Shown here: in pieces, positions 43,195 through 53,940 of the stretch
Layout: every line of letters starts with the position of its first letter
How positions within the stretch are numbered: position 1 is the first letter of the stretch
Assembly: GCF_000226115.1 (NCBI RefSeq)
Contig: NC_016461.1
Coordinates: 2,294,001-2,358,000 of the forward strand
Direction: 5' to 3'
Length of the DNA: 64,000 bases
DNA from: Thermothielavioides terrestris NRRL 8126
Taxonomy: Eukaryota > Ascomycota > Sordariomycetes > Sordariales > Chaetomiaceae
Position numbers and translations under genes: made by a program
Notes under the pieces: generated by a model
What the model was told of the DNA's origin: nothing
The model's input: only the letters and a program-made list of their open reading frames with translations
The model's database searches: none

Positions 43195-45024
43195 TGTTCA
43201 CTGCTTTCTGAATCTGCACGATGACGCTGCCCAGGCAGGCTCCCACTCGATTGGATGTCCCCGAAGTTCGATTTCACGCTTTCGGTACCGTCTCCTCCCG
43301 CCAGCAGTTGAACCGTCCGAGTTTGTTGTTGCTAGCACAGGGGCTGAAGAGAAAATGGAGCTCCAAATTTCGACAGTTGTTGGCGTCGCGGCACTTGTCT
43401 GAGCGCGACGGCCAGGGTCCAGGACCCCTGCCTCCTGCCACCCCCTGTCTCCCAGCTGCCCGGGCAATGCTTTCTCTCTACTGTGTAAGGTACCGCTTAC
43501 ACCAGAACAGTTTTGCGCAGAGAAGAGCAGTTCGATACTCTGACAACAATTTGCTGGACATATTCGCACAGTTGCCCATTATTGCAAGTGCAACTAAAAT
43601 TGAAAACCATGATATAACCATGGCGCGCATCTGTCGAAGCTTTTCTCACCTGCTAGTTACAAAGTTGCGGTCTCCATCGTCCAGACGGTCTGTTATGGAA
43701 TTGCCTGTGGAATTGCCTGTTTCGCCAAGCGCCCATCGCTCTCGCTCTCGACAACACAATCCAGATTGTCTCGCATTGCGCTTCATACGCCTGTGCCTCC
43801 AAGTTCATCTCCGTCTCACCGAGCATAAGGTTGCCCTGCCCCTACATGATCCACCTCAAGCAGCGGCCGCGCGGCGGCGGCCTCGTTAGCTTAGAGATGA
43901 GGCTGTTGATGCCTGACTTGAGTTTGCCGTGCGCGGTAGCCTGCGTAAGACATCAACCGAAGATCCCGTCTGCTCTTGCAAACAATCGAGCTATACTAGG
44001 TACTCTCACCTAGCCCTAAGTTAGCTGACAGTTTTCTGGCCTCCTCACAAGCAGCTGCTTCTGAGATAAGATACGCCCTTGACCTCGCGAGGACGGGCGG
44101 CGGGGGGCATGGAAAGGCATGCGGTTCTGTTAAGCTCTCTCTTCCCTGATCAACCTTCTGTTGGAGACCCCTGGACGAGCTGAAGAGCCTCTCGGGACTC
44201 GAGAGCAGAGCAGACCTCCCTCACCCCAACGAGCGAGGCTGCGCAGGGACGAGCAGCGCCCTACATATATCCTGCATATCGTACATATGTATGTATACTG
44301 TGTATGCCGGGGCGGAAGTATCTGGGCGGCGCGGTCAACAAGAAGCAGGTTGTCCGGCCCGTTCCGCCAACCTGGTCGTGGCCCAACGACGTCGGTTCAC
44401 CCAACAATCATTGGCTTGTTGGCGGCGTGAAGGACTGGGTAAGGTGCGGCGTCGACCCACAACCTGCATCTCACTATGCAGTTGTTGGTGCAGACAGTTG
44501 GTAGGGATAGGAGCCTCAAATCAAATCCGTGGGGAACAGCAGATGTTCAACAGCATGCGTCTAGCCCCAGGGGATGCCACCCGCCACCCGTTGGTGTTTC
44601 GTTCAACTTGAATGGCGTGAAGGCCAATATCCACAAAGCACTCGAGTCAAAAGCGAATCAGTTTGGGTGACTGACGAAGGGCAGCTGCCATTCAAAAGGA
44701 ATCCCGGTGTCTGTCTAGACTGTCATCCACTCACCCCAGCCCCCACCAGCATCCATGCCTGCCGACTGACTGCTCGCTCAGCGGATTTAGTTATACACGT
44801 TCCACGGTCCAGCCCAAAACATTAGAGATATCCAGCATCAGAGAGTCCCAGCCCGCTTTGGTATCCATACCGCCAACGCCACTATTATGTTCAATAAGCC
44901 AAGGAGATAAATGAGGAAAACAAACAAAGACGGTGGAAGCCAGAGGGCCTGCACGCAGAGAGAGAAACGAAAACGTAAAGAGCGTCGTTAGGTGCGGAAA
45001 ACACCTTTTCACCATCCTGTTCGT
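43195..45024. other. Gene-free stretch of 1.8 kb
   Basis: Upstream DNA of the UMP/CMP kinase and 3' flank of the four-TM gene. A frame of 222 codons at 43221-43889 has no domain-like sequence. An alternating purine/pyrimidine ATATGTATGTATA stretch lies near 44280-44305. I see no RNA gene. Confidence 0.55.
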
Positions 45025-46655
45025 TCAAGAGTGCCGGCCCGGGATGTTGAAAGTCGTCTGCACCGGCGGCGGGCTCTTGATGGCCTGCCCGGCGTATGCG
45101 CCGGGGATGGGCACTGCCTCGTACTTCTTCTCGCCCTCGGCCATGGGGGCGGGCTCGTTGACCGTCACCGCCGGCCCGAGGGCGGGCCCCGACGCCGACG
45201 CCGACGCCGACGCTGATGCCGATGATGATGATGACGACGACGGCGTGACCGGCGACAGGTCCGCGGCGGTCGGCGGCTTGTAGCCCGCCTTGGGCGTCGC
45301 GGGCGTCGCCGGGTTGGCCTTGGCCGGTGGCGCCTGCAGCTTGAAGCCGGTCTGCCGGGGGCTGAAGGCGGACTGCGGGATGACGAGGCCCTTGCCGCCC
45401 GGGGTGAAGGGCGAGGCGCCCTCCTCGATGTCGCCGAGGGACCGGTACGTGGAGGGCGGGAAGCGCGGGGAGAGCACGTATTGGGAGAAGGCGGGCGACT
45501 TGGGCCCAAAGCCCGGGGTGTTGGGCGCGGACTGGGTGCGCAGCTGGGCGAGGTAGAGGTCGGAGCGGGCCTTGTCGCGCATGTCCATGGACTTGTGCAG
45601 TTTGCGTTTGGACCAGTACCGATAGAAGATGACGCTGTAGAGCAAGATGCTGATGACCTCGACGACCATCTCGATGATGATGCAGATCAGGGACCAGTCC
45701 TGCAGCCGACAGACGAGCGCGTAGTCGACCTTGTCGCTGAAGAGCTCGGCCCGATGGTTCTGGACACAGGCCCAGCCCCAGATGTCCTGGTTGTTGCTGT
45801 TGTTCCGCGTGAACTGCAGGATACCGGCGGCGGCCGCCCACATGATCATGGAGAAAATGAACCAGCCGACGGCGAACAGAGTGTAGTAGACGCCGACCTT
45901 CTCGGCCCTGCGGTGACCGCCGCGGCAGTAGCCGATGAAGACGCTGATGCAGATGAGCAGCGAGACGCAGGAGCAGGCGAGAACCACCTTCTGCGGCCAC
46001 GCGTTGGTGTTCATGGCCCAGGGCGGCAGGCCGTTCATAGCCGGCAGGGACTTGGTGGCGTTGAAGATGGCGAAGGAGGACGAGACCATGGACAGGATGA
46101 TGAGACTGCAGCTGAAGTTCACGCCTCGCAAAGCGAACTTGGCCATCCGTACCCGCATCTTGATTTTCTGCGAGAGGGTCAGCCCGGCTGGCGGCGTTCC
46201 GAAGATCGAGCACGGTGACTTACCAGGTCTCGAGCCTGCTCCTTCTCCGTCGCCTTTTCCCTCTTCTCCAAGATCTGCTCTTCCCTGAACGTGGGGCTCA
46301 GTGGGTTCGCAAGCGCGCGACCCGGCGTCCCGGGCACTTTCATGGCGCTCTTCAACGGTGACCTCGGAGTCATGGGCACGGCGACCGACTCCCTTTCGGC
46401 ACCCGTCCCAATGTAACCAAAGCCGACATCTCCTGGCTGGGCCTGGGCGATCTCCGATTTCTCCGAGAAGGCGATCTTGCGAGGCTCGACAGGCGAATGA
46501 ACGGTGGTGGCTTCAGCAAACCGCGGTGTTCTGGGCGGCTTGGCTAGTGATGATGATGTGGATGTTGAGTCTGTGGTGGACGCTGAGCTGGCAGACATGG
46601 TGCGGGCAGGCGCGAGATTGAGGGCCACTGGCCGCTTCTTCTCGTCGAGACCCAT
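45025..46655 (-). CDS. Four-TM fungal membrane protein (MARVEL-like layout), function unknown
   Basis: Two exons, 46655-46224 and 46167-45025, encode 524 residues. The first 145 residues are cytosolic, Ser/Thr/Pro-rich with SP/TP sites (MTPRSPLKSAMKVPGTPGRA) and an acidic-basic helix (EEQILEKREKATEKEQARDL). Four hydrophobic segments follow: FSCSLIILSMVSSSFAIF (about 157-175), VVLACSCVSLLICISVFIG (about 200-220), YYTLFAVGWFIFSMIMWAAAAG (about 232-254) and CIIIEMVVEVISILLYSVIF (about 295-315). The C-terminal 200 residues are disordered, with FGPKSPAFSQYVLSPRFPPS and a Ser/Ala repeat from GACGCC-type codons. Segment order and spacing resemble MARVEL/tetraspan proteins, but no diagnostic motif confirms it. 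Probably a plasma-membrane or endosomal protein. Confidence 0.82.
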
Positions 46656-48265
46656 GGTGTCCGGGAGAGCGACGTTGATGTCGTCGACAGCACTGTCAGT
46701 CGTTTCTTTGTTGAGTCGGCGCGCCGGGAGGCTATATCAGGAACAAAGGAAGGAAGAAACCAGTCTTCGCTTCCTCAAGCAGGCCAGCTTTGCACGGCAA
46801 GACAGGCACAAAGAACAAGTGCTGACTGAGGCCTTTGCAGAGCTTTGGGGAGGCTGAAGGGAAGGAAGGGAAGGGGTGGGTGATATGAGTCCAGCTGCCA
46901 GAGGAAGAGAGATTTCGGGACGAAAGCGCCGTCGGAGGGGGCGTGATGGGTTTGAATAGCCGCTGCCCAGGTCGGGTCGAGCGGGATCCGCTGGCTGAAT
47001 GGCACAATGGGAGCACTTGGTGAGTGGGTGGTTCGGCAGGCGCAATTGGAAGCACCTGGGGGAACAGGTGTGAGTCGGGGACGCACTTACATGGACAGGG
47101 GTGGCCGAGGTGGGACTGGGGGGTGGTGGGCACGCTGATAGGGCGGAGGGGTCGAGGTGCCAATAAAGCCCAGCGACTCGCGATGAGCACTTAGACGCCC
47201 AGCGGGGTGCGAGCGGCCCCGGACGGCTGCGAGTCGAAGCTCGGCGGCCAGAGAAGCGACCTCGGGCGGTTGATGCCGGTTACAGGAGGGAGGCCACACG
47301 CAGGGGAAAGACGCACGACGACGCAGTCTGCTGCTATGTCCTCCGTGGGCGGGTTTCCGCCGAGTCCAGGAGGGAAAGCGAGGGGAGGTGGAGGATGGGG
47401 AAGCCAGGCATCTCCAAGCAGCATGATGTTCTTTGCGCAGCTAATATGCCTCCTCCTTGTGAGGGGAGGGCCTAGATGCGCGAGATAGCAGAGCCGTGGG
47501 TGACGGGCCATGGGTGACGGCCCCGAAGCACTTGCATATCGCGGGAGACATGGGGCACAGTGCTCCCGGAGGGTGCCCAACTGTGGCAGGTAGGGCGGAA
47601 AGATGACCAGAATGAGCGAGGACAACTTGCTGTCTCGGAGCGCATCGGAGCGCATCGCATTGCGCTCTCTCTCCCTCCCCCCAGTGTGGAAGGCCAGCTG
47701 GCTCCTTTGCTTCCGTCTTCATCCATAGAGACCCAACCCAGCGCTTCTGCACTGCTCAACACAACTCCCACCCGCTCACTTCTCCGCCTCGCCAAGTCGC
47801 ATGGAAGGAGGGGAGGCGACCGTCTGCTGGCGTGTTCTGAACGGCCTCCGCCTTTCTGGCAGTGACTGATCTTCTTTGGCGCCCATGTCGTCGCATCCCG
47901 GGACTCGCGTATGCAAGAATGCTGATGCCATTGGACGAGGGCGGCTGGGAGACAGGCCCCAGTTCTGCCGAATTGGACAATCGAGTCGTCGGGAAGTGCA
48001 GTCGAGCGCATGGAGAGAGGGGCACACGGATCCCTGGTTGGGCGGCGCGAGGGAGGAGCCGTCGAACCCCTGCCGTCCTGGTGCCATCCGTGCCACCAAT
48101 GATCGGCGCCCGCTCGACTGGGGGTTCCGATGACTTTAAACAGTTGTCCAATCAAATTGCTGATCGCCGTGACGGACCAGCCGCCCATGCAGGTGGGCGG
48201 CAAACATGCCCCACAGTCGTTGACTTTATTCACTCTCTGCCGGGCTGGGAGCAGTACAGGACACT

Positions 48266-48779
48266 CCTGGTTTGTTTGTTAGTTTGGTTCTTCGCCCCAC
48301 TTTCCGCCCACGTTTTGACAGGGGCCTGCAGCCAACCAAAATTCGGCCTTTTTACCCGCCTGTTCAGCTCCTGGTCTGGCACTGCATTCAACCAAACCAT
48401 CAAAAAAAAGCATCACCACCATCAAAGCCATCAAAACCTTCAAAATCGGCCAGGGCAGCCAAATGAGCCAAATCAGCCAGATCAGCCAGGTAGGCAGTTC
48501 AGCTACAAAAAGGCCCCAAAAGGAAGCTATTTTACAGGCGTGGGATGCAGTGTCTTCTGACTAGGTACCTATCTGTTGCGGTTGGTTCATTCTATGCCAA
48601 GGCGGCTAGCGCAGGTGCTTGAGAATCAGGGGGGTACACGGGGTACTGAGATTGACCTGTTTCGCTTCTGTTTTTCTATGGAAGATTAAGTACTGTACAG
48701 CTTTTGTAATCCATTGTTGATTGGCTTTCAGACCCTTGTTGTGATCCACCGTAGGTACCAAACTAACAAACAAACCAGG
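48266..48779. mobile_element. Candidate MITE/foldback element with perfect 23-bp terminal inverted repeats
   Basis: Positions 48266-48288 (beginning CCTGGTTTGTTTG) are the exact reverse complement of 48757-48779. They bound a 514-bp segment. Just outside, the flanks still resemble each other in inverted order (CAGTACAGG near 48252 and TACCTG near 48789), so the true ends may lie further out. The inside has no open gene, but is A- and CA-rich, with a CAGCCAAATGAGCC-like short tandem stretch near 48455-48490. I do not see a clean target-site duplication. The size, lack of coding capacity and perfect arms fit a non-autonomous DNA transposon. Confidence 0.65.
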
Positions 48780-50363
48780 GGGGCATTGTACCTGGTCGTG
48801 AAGGGCCGCTGCCCGCAGCGAGATCCGGAAAAGCGAGCCTGAGCGGGCGGGCTGCAGTCGACACAGTCCTCAGCAGCGCAGCAGCGCAACACCCCAGGTT
48901 CCCGACGCCTCAGCAAACATCGGCGACGCAGTTCCCAGAGAGATTTCTCAACGCCGCAATACGGAGCGCATCGGCCCTCAGCTTCACCATCGCAACCGTC
49001 ACCACGATGGAATATCACGACTACCCGTACGCACTGCGTGCGGTGCACAGTTGCGGATGTTCCAAAATGAAGTCATTTCCTGCAGTCAGCAATGGTCACC
49101 CATGCCCTTAAGCTGGATGAGCAACACTTCGTGGAGTATTGCAGCATGTAGGTGAGACGGTGGGCAAATTCCGGAAAGACCAATGTCGTGTGGTCTCAGA
49201 ACCGGAGTTTTTTGCCCACACATCTCAACCGTAAATTTTAGCCCTCCTTTTCAATACCTCCCACTCCAGGTAGCACTGGAAGCAGGCGTCAAAACCCTAG
49301 AGGCCAGCCCTCCTTCCATCATCCCCGTGATCCCCACGTCACCGGAGCAGGCCGCGCTGTGCAACCCGGTCTGGCACAGAACAGGCGGTCTGCCACTCCG
49401 GCGGGCCGTGACACGGCGCGGCAGTCTGCAACTGTCAGCCCATGATGCCATCCGACGCTGCACTCAGCGTAGCTCAAGACGTTTTCATGCTAATTATACC
49501 ATCAGGGAGGTGACCAGCAGCGAGCCAAGTTGGTCGCTCATATACAGCCAAGCACCAGGTATTGAGCTAGAAGACCCAGAATCTCTGTCGTCGCTGACCA
49601 CGCAGGTCAGTCACTGTTACCCTCCCACTATGCCGTGGAACAGGCGAGTTGGAGCGAACCGTGCACCACGCGAGCTGTAAGCATCAAGATCAGACCGCTT
49701 CTCGGCACCGGAGACACACGGCGGAAAAAAGATTGCGATGTCCGTGTTCCCGAGAAGCAGGGCGAGGATCGCTCGGTATGCGTTTGCTACCCGATTCAGA
49801 CTTCTCGACTGCGTCCAGCGCTGCCAGCGTTCCTCGGCATGTTTCAAAAAACTCTTTCCATTCCACAGCTGTGACGGCGCAGTCCCTCAGCCTCACAGCT
49901 GAACGGCACAGCCTTGTCGGTGTGCGGAAGTGATTAAAGCTGGAAGCAATCCAGCACTGGGAGCCAAAGGTGGCTCAGCAGCAAACAAGCCACTTTTGAC
50001 GGACTGGGACACTTCCGGTCTACCTTGAAACCTCAGCGCACGGCCCAGAAAACAGCAAGTGCTGTGGAAACATCTGCAACCAGGAGAGTCAAGTCCTCGT
50101 CAGCCCTGCAAGCATGAAGGTGCCGCTGTCTGGGTGTGTATGCCTCTTCCACGGGGTACGTCCCCACCGAACGCAGGGTCCACGCCCAGCGAATTGGGCC
50201 TTGCGACCTTGCATGAGCATGCGGCAACCACCACGCGGGTCTAGTCCGAGGTCTTGATGCCCGAGTTGGGATGAAACTAGCTAATGTATGCTCCGCAGCT
50301 TCCCCAGAGCTTCTATGGCACCCGTTAAACTGCAGGTTCGCCTCGTCCATGGTGAGTGGCTGA

Positions 50364-50711
50364 GCGAGGGCGTGGTGGCCCCTGGAACGACCCGACGCAG
50401 ACGGTCTAGATGCCCCAGGCGGAGGAACTCCAAGGATCCGGCCGTTTTACGACTCCAACAACTCGTTGTCCTCTGCTCGTCGGCGTGGGGTAAATGTCTG
50501 GCAGCACATATTGGGCATCAGCGAATCTGCAATCTCGGGTAGCTCTGGTAACGGTTCGCTCCCTGCTCCATCTGTCCAAGCTGATGCCAACTCGGGCGCT
50601 CTTGGCCGGAGATCTTTGAGCATCTACCCTCTCGCGGAAACTCGCAATCGACAAGGGTTTGGAGGCTATGTCCCACTCCGAATGTGCGAAGTTTGGCTAG
50701 TAGGGCATTAG
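50364..50711 (+). other. Orphan coding-like fragment without start codon
   Basis: An open stretch of 115 codons with balanced, protein-like composition (GLDAPGGGTPRIRPFYDSNN, LSSARRRGVNVWQHILGISE, SGSSGNGSLPAPSVQADANS, YPLAETRNRQGFGGYVPL) and no in-frame ATG before its last codons. It may be one exon or a remnant of a gene. No family recognised. Confidence 0.35.
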
Positions 50712-51758
50712 GTTAACGCCATCTTCAGGATGGCTCTTCCTCGAGCATGCTGTGGCGCCCAAAATGCTGTTTCCGTAAATTATCAAGGGAGGCTACAGAC
50801 ACGGCAACATCACCTCAAGAACCGTCAGCTTATTTTGTCCCAAGCATAACGCGCTTGGGCCAGAGGACGTAGGCCGCAAAGGTTGGGTCACATGTTGCTC
50901 CGTTCCTGGTGATCCAGAGCAGAAAGGGGTGAATGAGGAGTCACAGCCCCGAGATCATGGCGTCAGCTGCCGTGAGAGTCTCAAGTTGGCCATCTAAACA
51001 TTCAAATAAAAGCTGATATGAATCAACCTACCAGACTCGAGCCTATGAAGCTCTAATCTCGGTAACAGTACCACGACAGTTACACATTGCCATCGTCAAC
51101 AACCATCCTGGTTTTAATTTCATTGCTAATGCGAGAGAGCTCTTGTGGCCGCAGCCAGCGTTTGAGTCTCTCAGAGGATTAACTCCGGGATGCGCAGCGA
51201 AGCTTTGCTCTCAGGGTCGAATCCCAATCTCACCTCGCCGGGCTAAAATGGAGCTTAGGCTGGCCCAACTTTGGAAGATTAGCCCTCGGGCGCTGAGTTG
51301 GTTCTTCCAAGTCGGAGGCCATATCAAGTTCCTAATGCTCAGCTTTCAGCTCTCACGAAGAATGCTTCAACATCGTGCCGTCGCGCATTCGACCCCTCGA
51401 GCCTTTATCGGGCTTATCGGCAGCGTGGGGCAAACTACGCTAACCGCATCTAGGTTAGTTAGCTAGCCCGCCTCGGCGCCAGCAACCGTTTGGCAGGCTG
51501 AGTGGCAGGCCTATGACTGCACACGAAAATCGTGAGAAATATCGACCGCCCAAAGATATCCGTCGTTCTTCCACAACGACCTCCTGCAGACAAACCTGCA
51601 CCGTCGCCGGCTCACCGACTCCGGGCATTTCACTTTAGGCTTCTTCGAGTTGAGAATCGCAGTTCTCGGTAAGCCGATCCGAGCCACATCGAGAATATCA
51701 ACCACACGAGGAGGGGCTCGAAAAAATCGTTACCCCGCGGATCAAGTCATCACCAACC

Positions 51759-53502
51759 ATGTCGGCCGCCACAGTGTCGCCCAACGGTGACAACGTCGCT
51801 TCGGCGGGCAACGCCGACAACGTCCCCGCGTCGACTGGCGCGGACAAGTTCGGCAACGACGTAGAGTCTGGGTCCGACTCGGGCGACGAGTCGCAGCAGT
51901 CGGACAACGAGGCCGCTGAGAAGCCCATCAAGTCCGCTCTGAAGAAGACGCCCGCGCCGGGACCCGCCGTGCCGAGACCGCCGCTGCCGCCCCAGACGGA
52001 TCCAAAAGATCTCGACGTCAAGGCACTGACTCCCCTGACCCCCGAGATTATTGCGCGGCAAGCAACCATCAACATCGGCACCATTGGCCATGTCGCTCAC
52101 GGAAAGTCGACCGTGGTGAAGGCCATCTCTGGCGTGCAGACCGTCCGTTTCAAGAACGAGCTTATCCGCAACATTACAATCAAGCTTGGTTACGCCAATG
52201 CCAAGATCTACAAATGCGACAATCCCGAATGTCCGCGGCCAACATGTTACAAGAGCTACAAGAGCGAGAAGGAGGTCGATCCTCCTTGCGAACGCGAGGG
52301 TTGTTCAGGGACCTACAGGCTAATACGTCATGTCTCGTAAGGCCCCTAGGTGCCCTATTTTATGTTTCGGCGGCGTTGGAGCGCAGACTGTTATTTCTTT
52401 GGCGCTTGGCTAACCGACGCAGCTTCGTGGACTGCCCGGGTCACGATATTCTCATGAGCACCATGTTGTCGGGCGCCGCGGTCATGGACGCAGCACTGCT
52501 GCTTATCGCCGGCAACGAATCATGCCCCCAACCACAAACGTCAGAGCACTTGGCGGCTATCGAGATCATGAAGCTGAACAACGTCATCATCCTTCAAAAC
52601 AAGGTTGATCTTATGCGCGAAGAGGCGGCCAAACAGCACTACGAGTCCATCCAAAAGTTCATCAAGGGCACCGTGGCGGGAAACTCGCCAGTCATTCCCG
52701 TTTCCGCCCAGCTGAAGTTCAATATCGACGCGGTTCTGGACTCCATCGTCAACACCATCCCCATCCCCATCCGAGATTTCTCCCAGGATCCGCACATGAT
52801 CGTCATTCGGTCTTTCGACGTCAACAAGCCCGGTGCCGAGATCGAGGAGCTCAAGGGTGGCGTCGCCGGTGGCAGTATTCTGCACGGTATGCTGAAGCTC
52901 GGCGACGAAATCGAGATCCGACCTGGTATCGTGTCGCGCGACGACAAGGGCAACCTCAAGTGCACGCCCATCTTCAGCCGGATCGTCTCGCTCAACTCGG
53001 AGGCCAACGACTTGAAATACGCCGTTCCGGGTGGTCTGATCGGTGTCGGTACCCGCATCGACCCTACGCTCTGCCGTGCCGATCGTCTCGTCGGCTTCGT
53101 GCTGGGTCTCAAGGGCCGTCTGCCCGAGATCTACAGCGAGATCGAGGTCAACTTCTACCTCCTCCGCCGCCTGCTCGGTGTCCGCACGGCGGACGGCAAG
53201 CAGGCCAAGGTCGAGAAGCTGGCCAAGAACGAGGTCATCATGGTCAACATCGGCTCAACCTCGACCGGCGCCAAGGTCGTGGCCATCAAGAAGGATGCCG
53301 CCAAGCTGCAGCTCACCAGCCCGGCTTGCACAAGTATCGGCGAGAAGGTCGCCCTCAGCAGACGTATCGAGAAGCACTGGCGTCTCATCGGCTGGGCTAC
53401 GATCGCAGCGTAAGTGTTCCCTTTTTTTAGTACACTTTCCGGCCTGATTTGCTTGCTGACCTGGACGACAGTGGTGTCACGCTCGAGCCTAGCAGCTCCT
53501 AA
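51759..53502 (+). CDS. GCD11: Translation initiation factor eIF2 gamma subunit
   Basis: Three exons, 51759-52336, 52423-53409 and 53472-53502, give 531 residues. eIF2-gamma is the GTPase subunit of eIF2 that carries initiator Met-tRNA to the 40S subunit. The first 100 residues are acidic and Pro-rich. GTPase motifs follow: [20 protein letters not shown] (G1), [17 protein letters not shown] (G2/switch I), [15 protein letters not shown] (G3) and LQNKVDLM (G4). Between them lies a zinc-knuckle-like loop, [25 protein letters not shown]. Domains II and III follow ([40 protein letters not shown]). The final exon adds only GVTLEPSSS, making a conserved-type C-terminus with a single-base split codon. 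All phases agree. Confidence 0.97.
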
Positions 53503-53940
53503 GTGCGGCCTCTTTTTCTTTCCACGACTGCAATGAGAAAGGCAAGGGCCACGAAAAACCTGGCCTGTGATCTAGGTGGTGGTGGATCTTCAAGCTTCGA
53601 ATTGTGTGCGAGATGGGACGTTGGGGCCTGGGGCCGGGAGATTCACGCATACATACCAAAGGATATGGCGAGCATGAAACATGGTCTATGGCTCTGTCAT
53701 TTTCAGGCGAGGGTTGTTGGTAGACGGAAAAGTAGCAGAGAATTAGTCTTGTTAGGCAGGACAGCGTTTACCCGCCTGTTTCGCTGTTTGTTGTTTTCCT
53801 GACACTGTTGTACCCCTGAACATCTGCCGACCTGGAACCGGTACCTTGCAGCCATAGCGCCTCTTCCTCTCTATTCCCTACCTACTGCCACAGCCTCATT
53901 CCATTTCCTTCTCATACTCTATCAAACTGTCTGGCGCACG
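53503..53940. other. Convergent 3' region between eIF2-gamma and the DUF5102 gene
   Basis: No gene seen; short pyrimidine-rich tracts near 53865-53935. Confidence 0.6.

Larger units (their letters stand above)
46656..51758. other. Gene-poor island of 5.1 kb
   Basis: The four-TM gene and eIF2-gamma diverge from here. Frames up to 253 codons (47472-48233, minus) exist, but none shows conserved motifs or plausible splicing. The island holds a candidate MITE (48266-48779) and an orphan coding-like fragment (50364-50711). It probably contains the two promoters plus decayed material. Confidence 0.55.

Noticed and set aside
43221..43889. 222-codon plus-strand frame upstream of the UMP/CMP kinase
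   Set aside because: No conserved motif, Ser/Arg/Leu-rich composition, lies in the kinase promoter.
44891..46213. 440-codon minus-strand frame overlapping the four-TM gene
   Set aside because: Shifted frame of the same gene; the alternative frame has the TM segments and a clean splice.
47472..48233. 253-codon minus-strand frame in the gene-poor island
   Set aside because: No ordered motif; several equally long competing frames on both strands.
49183..49680. 165-codon plus-strand frame
   Set aside because: Unstructured composition and no splice or family support.
51209..51225. B-box-like GGGTCGAATCCC suggesting a tRNA gene
   Set aside because: No A box, no anticodon arm and no pairing acceptor stem around it.
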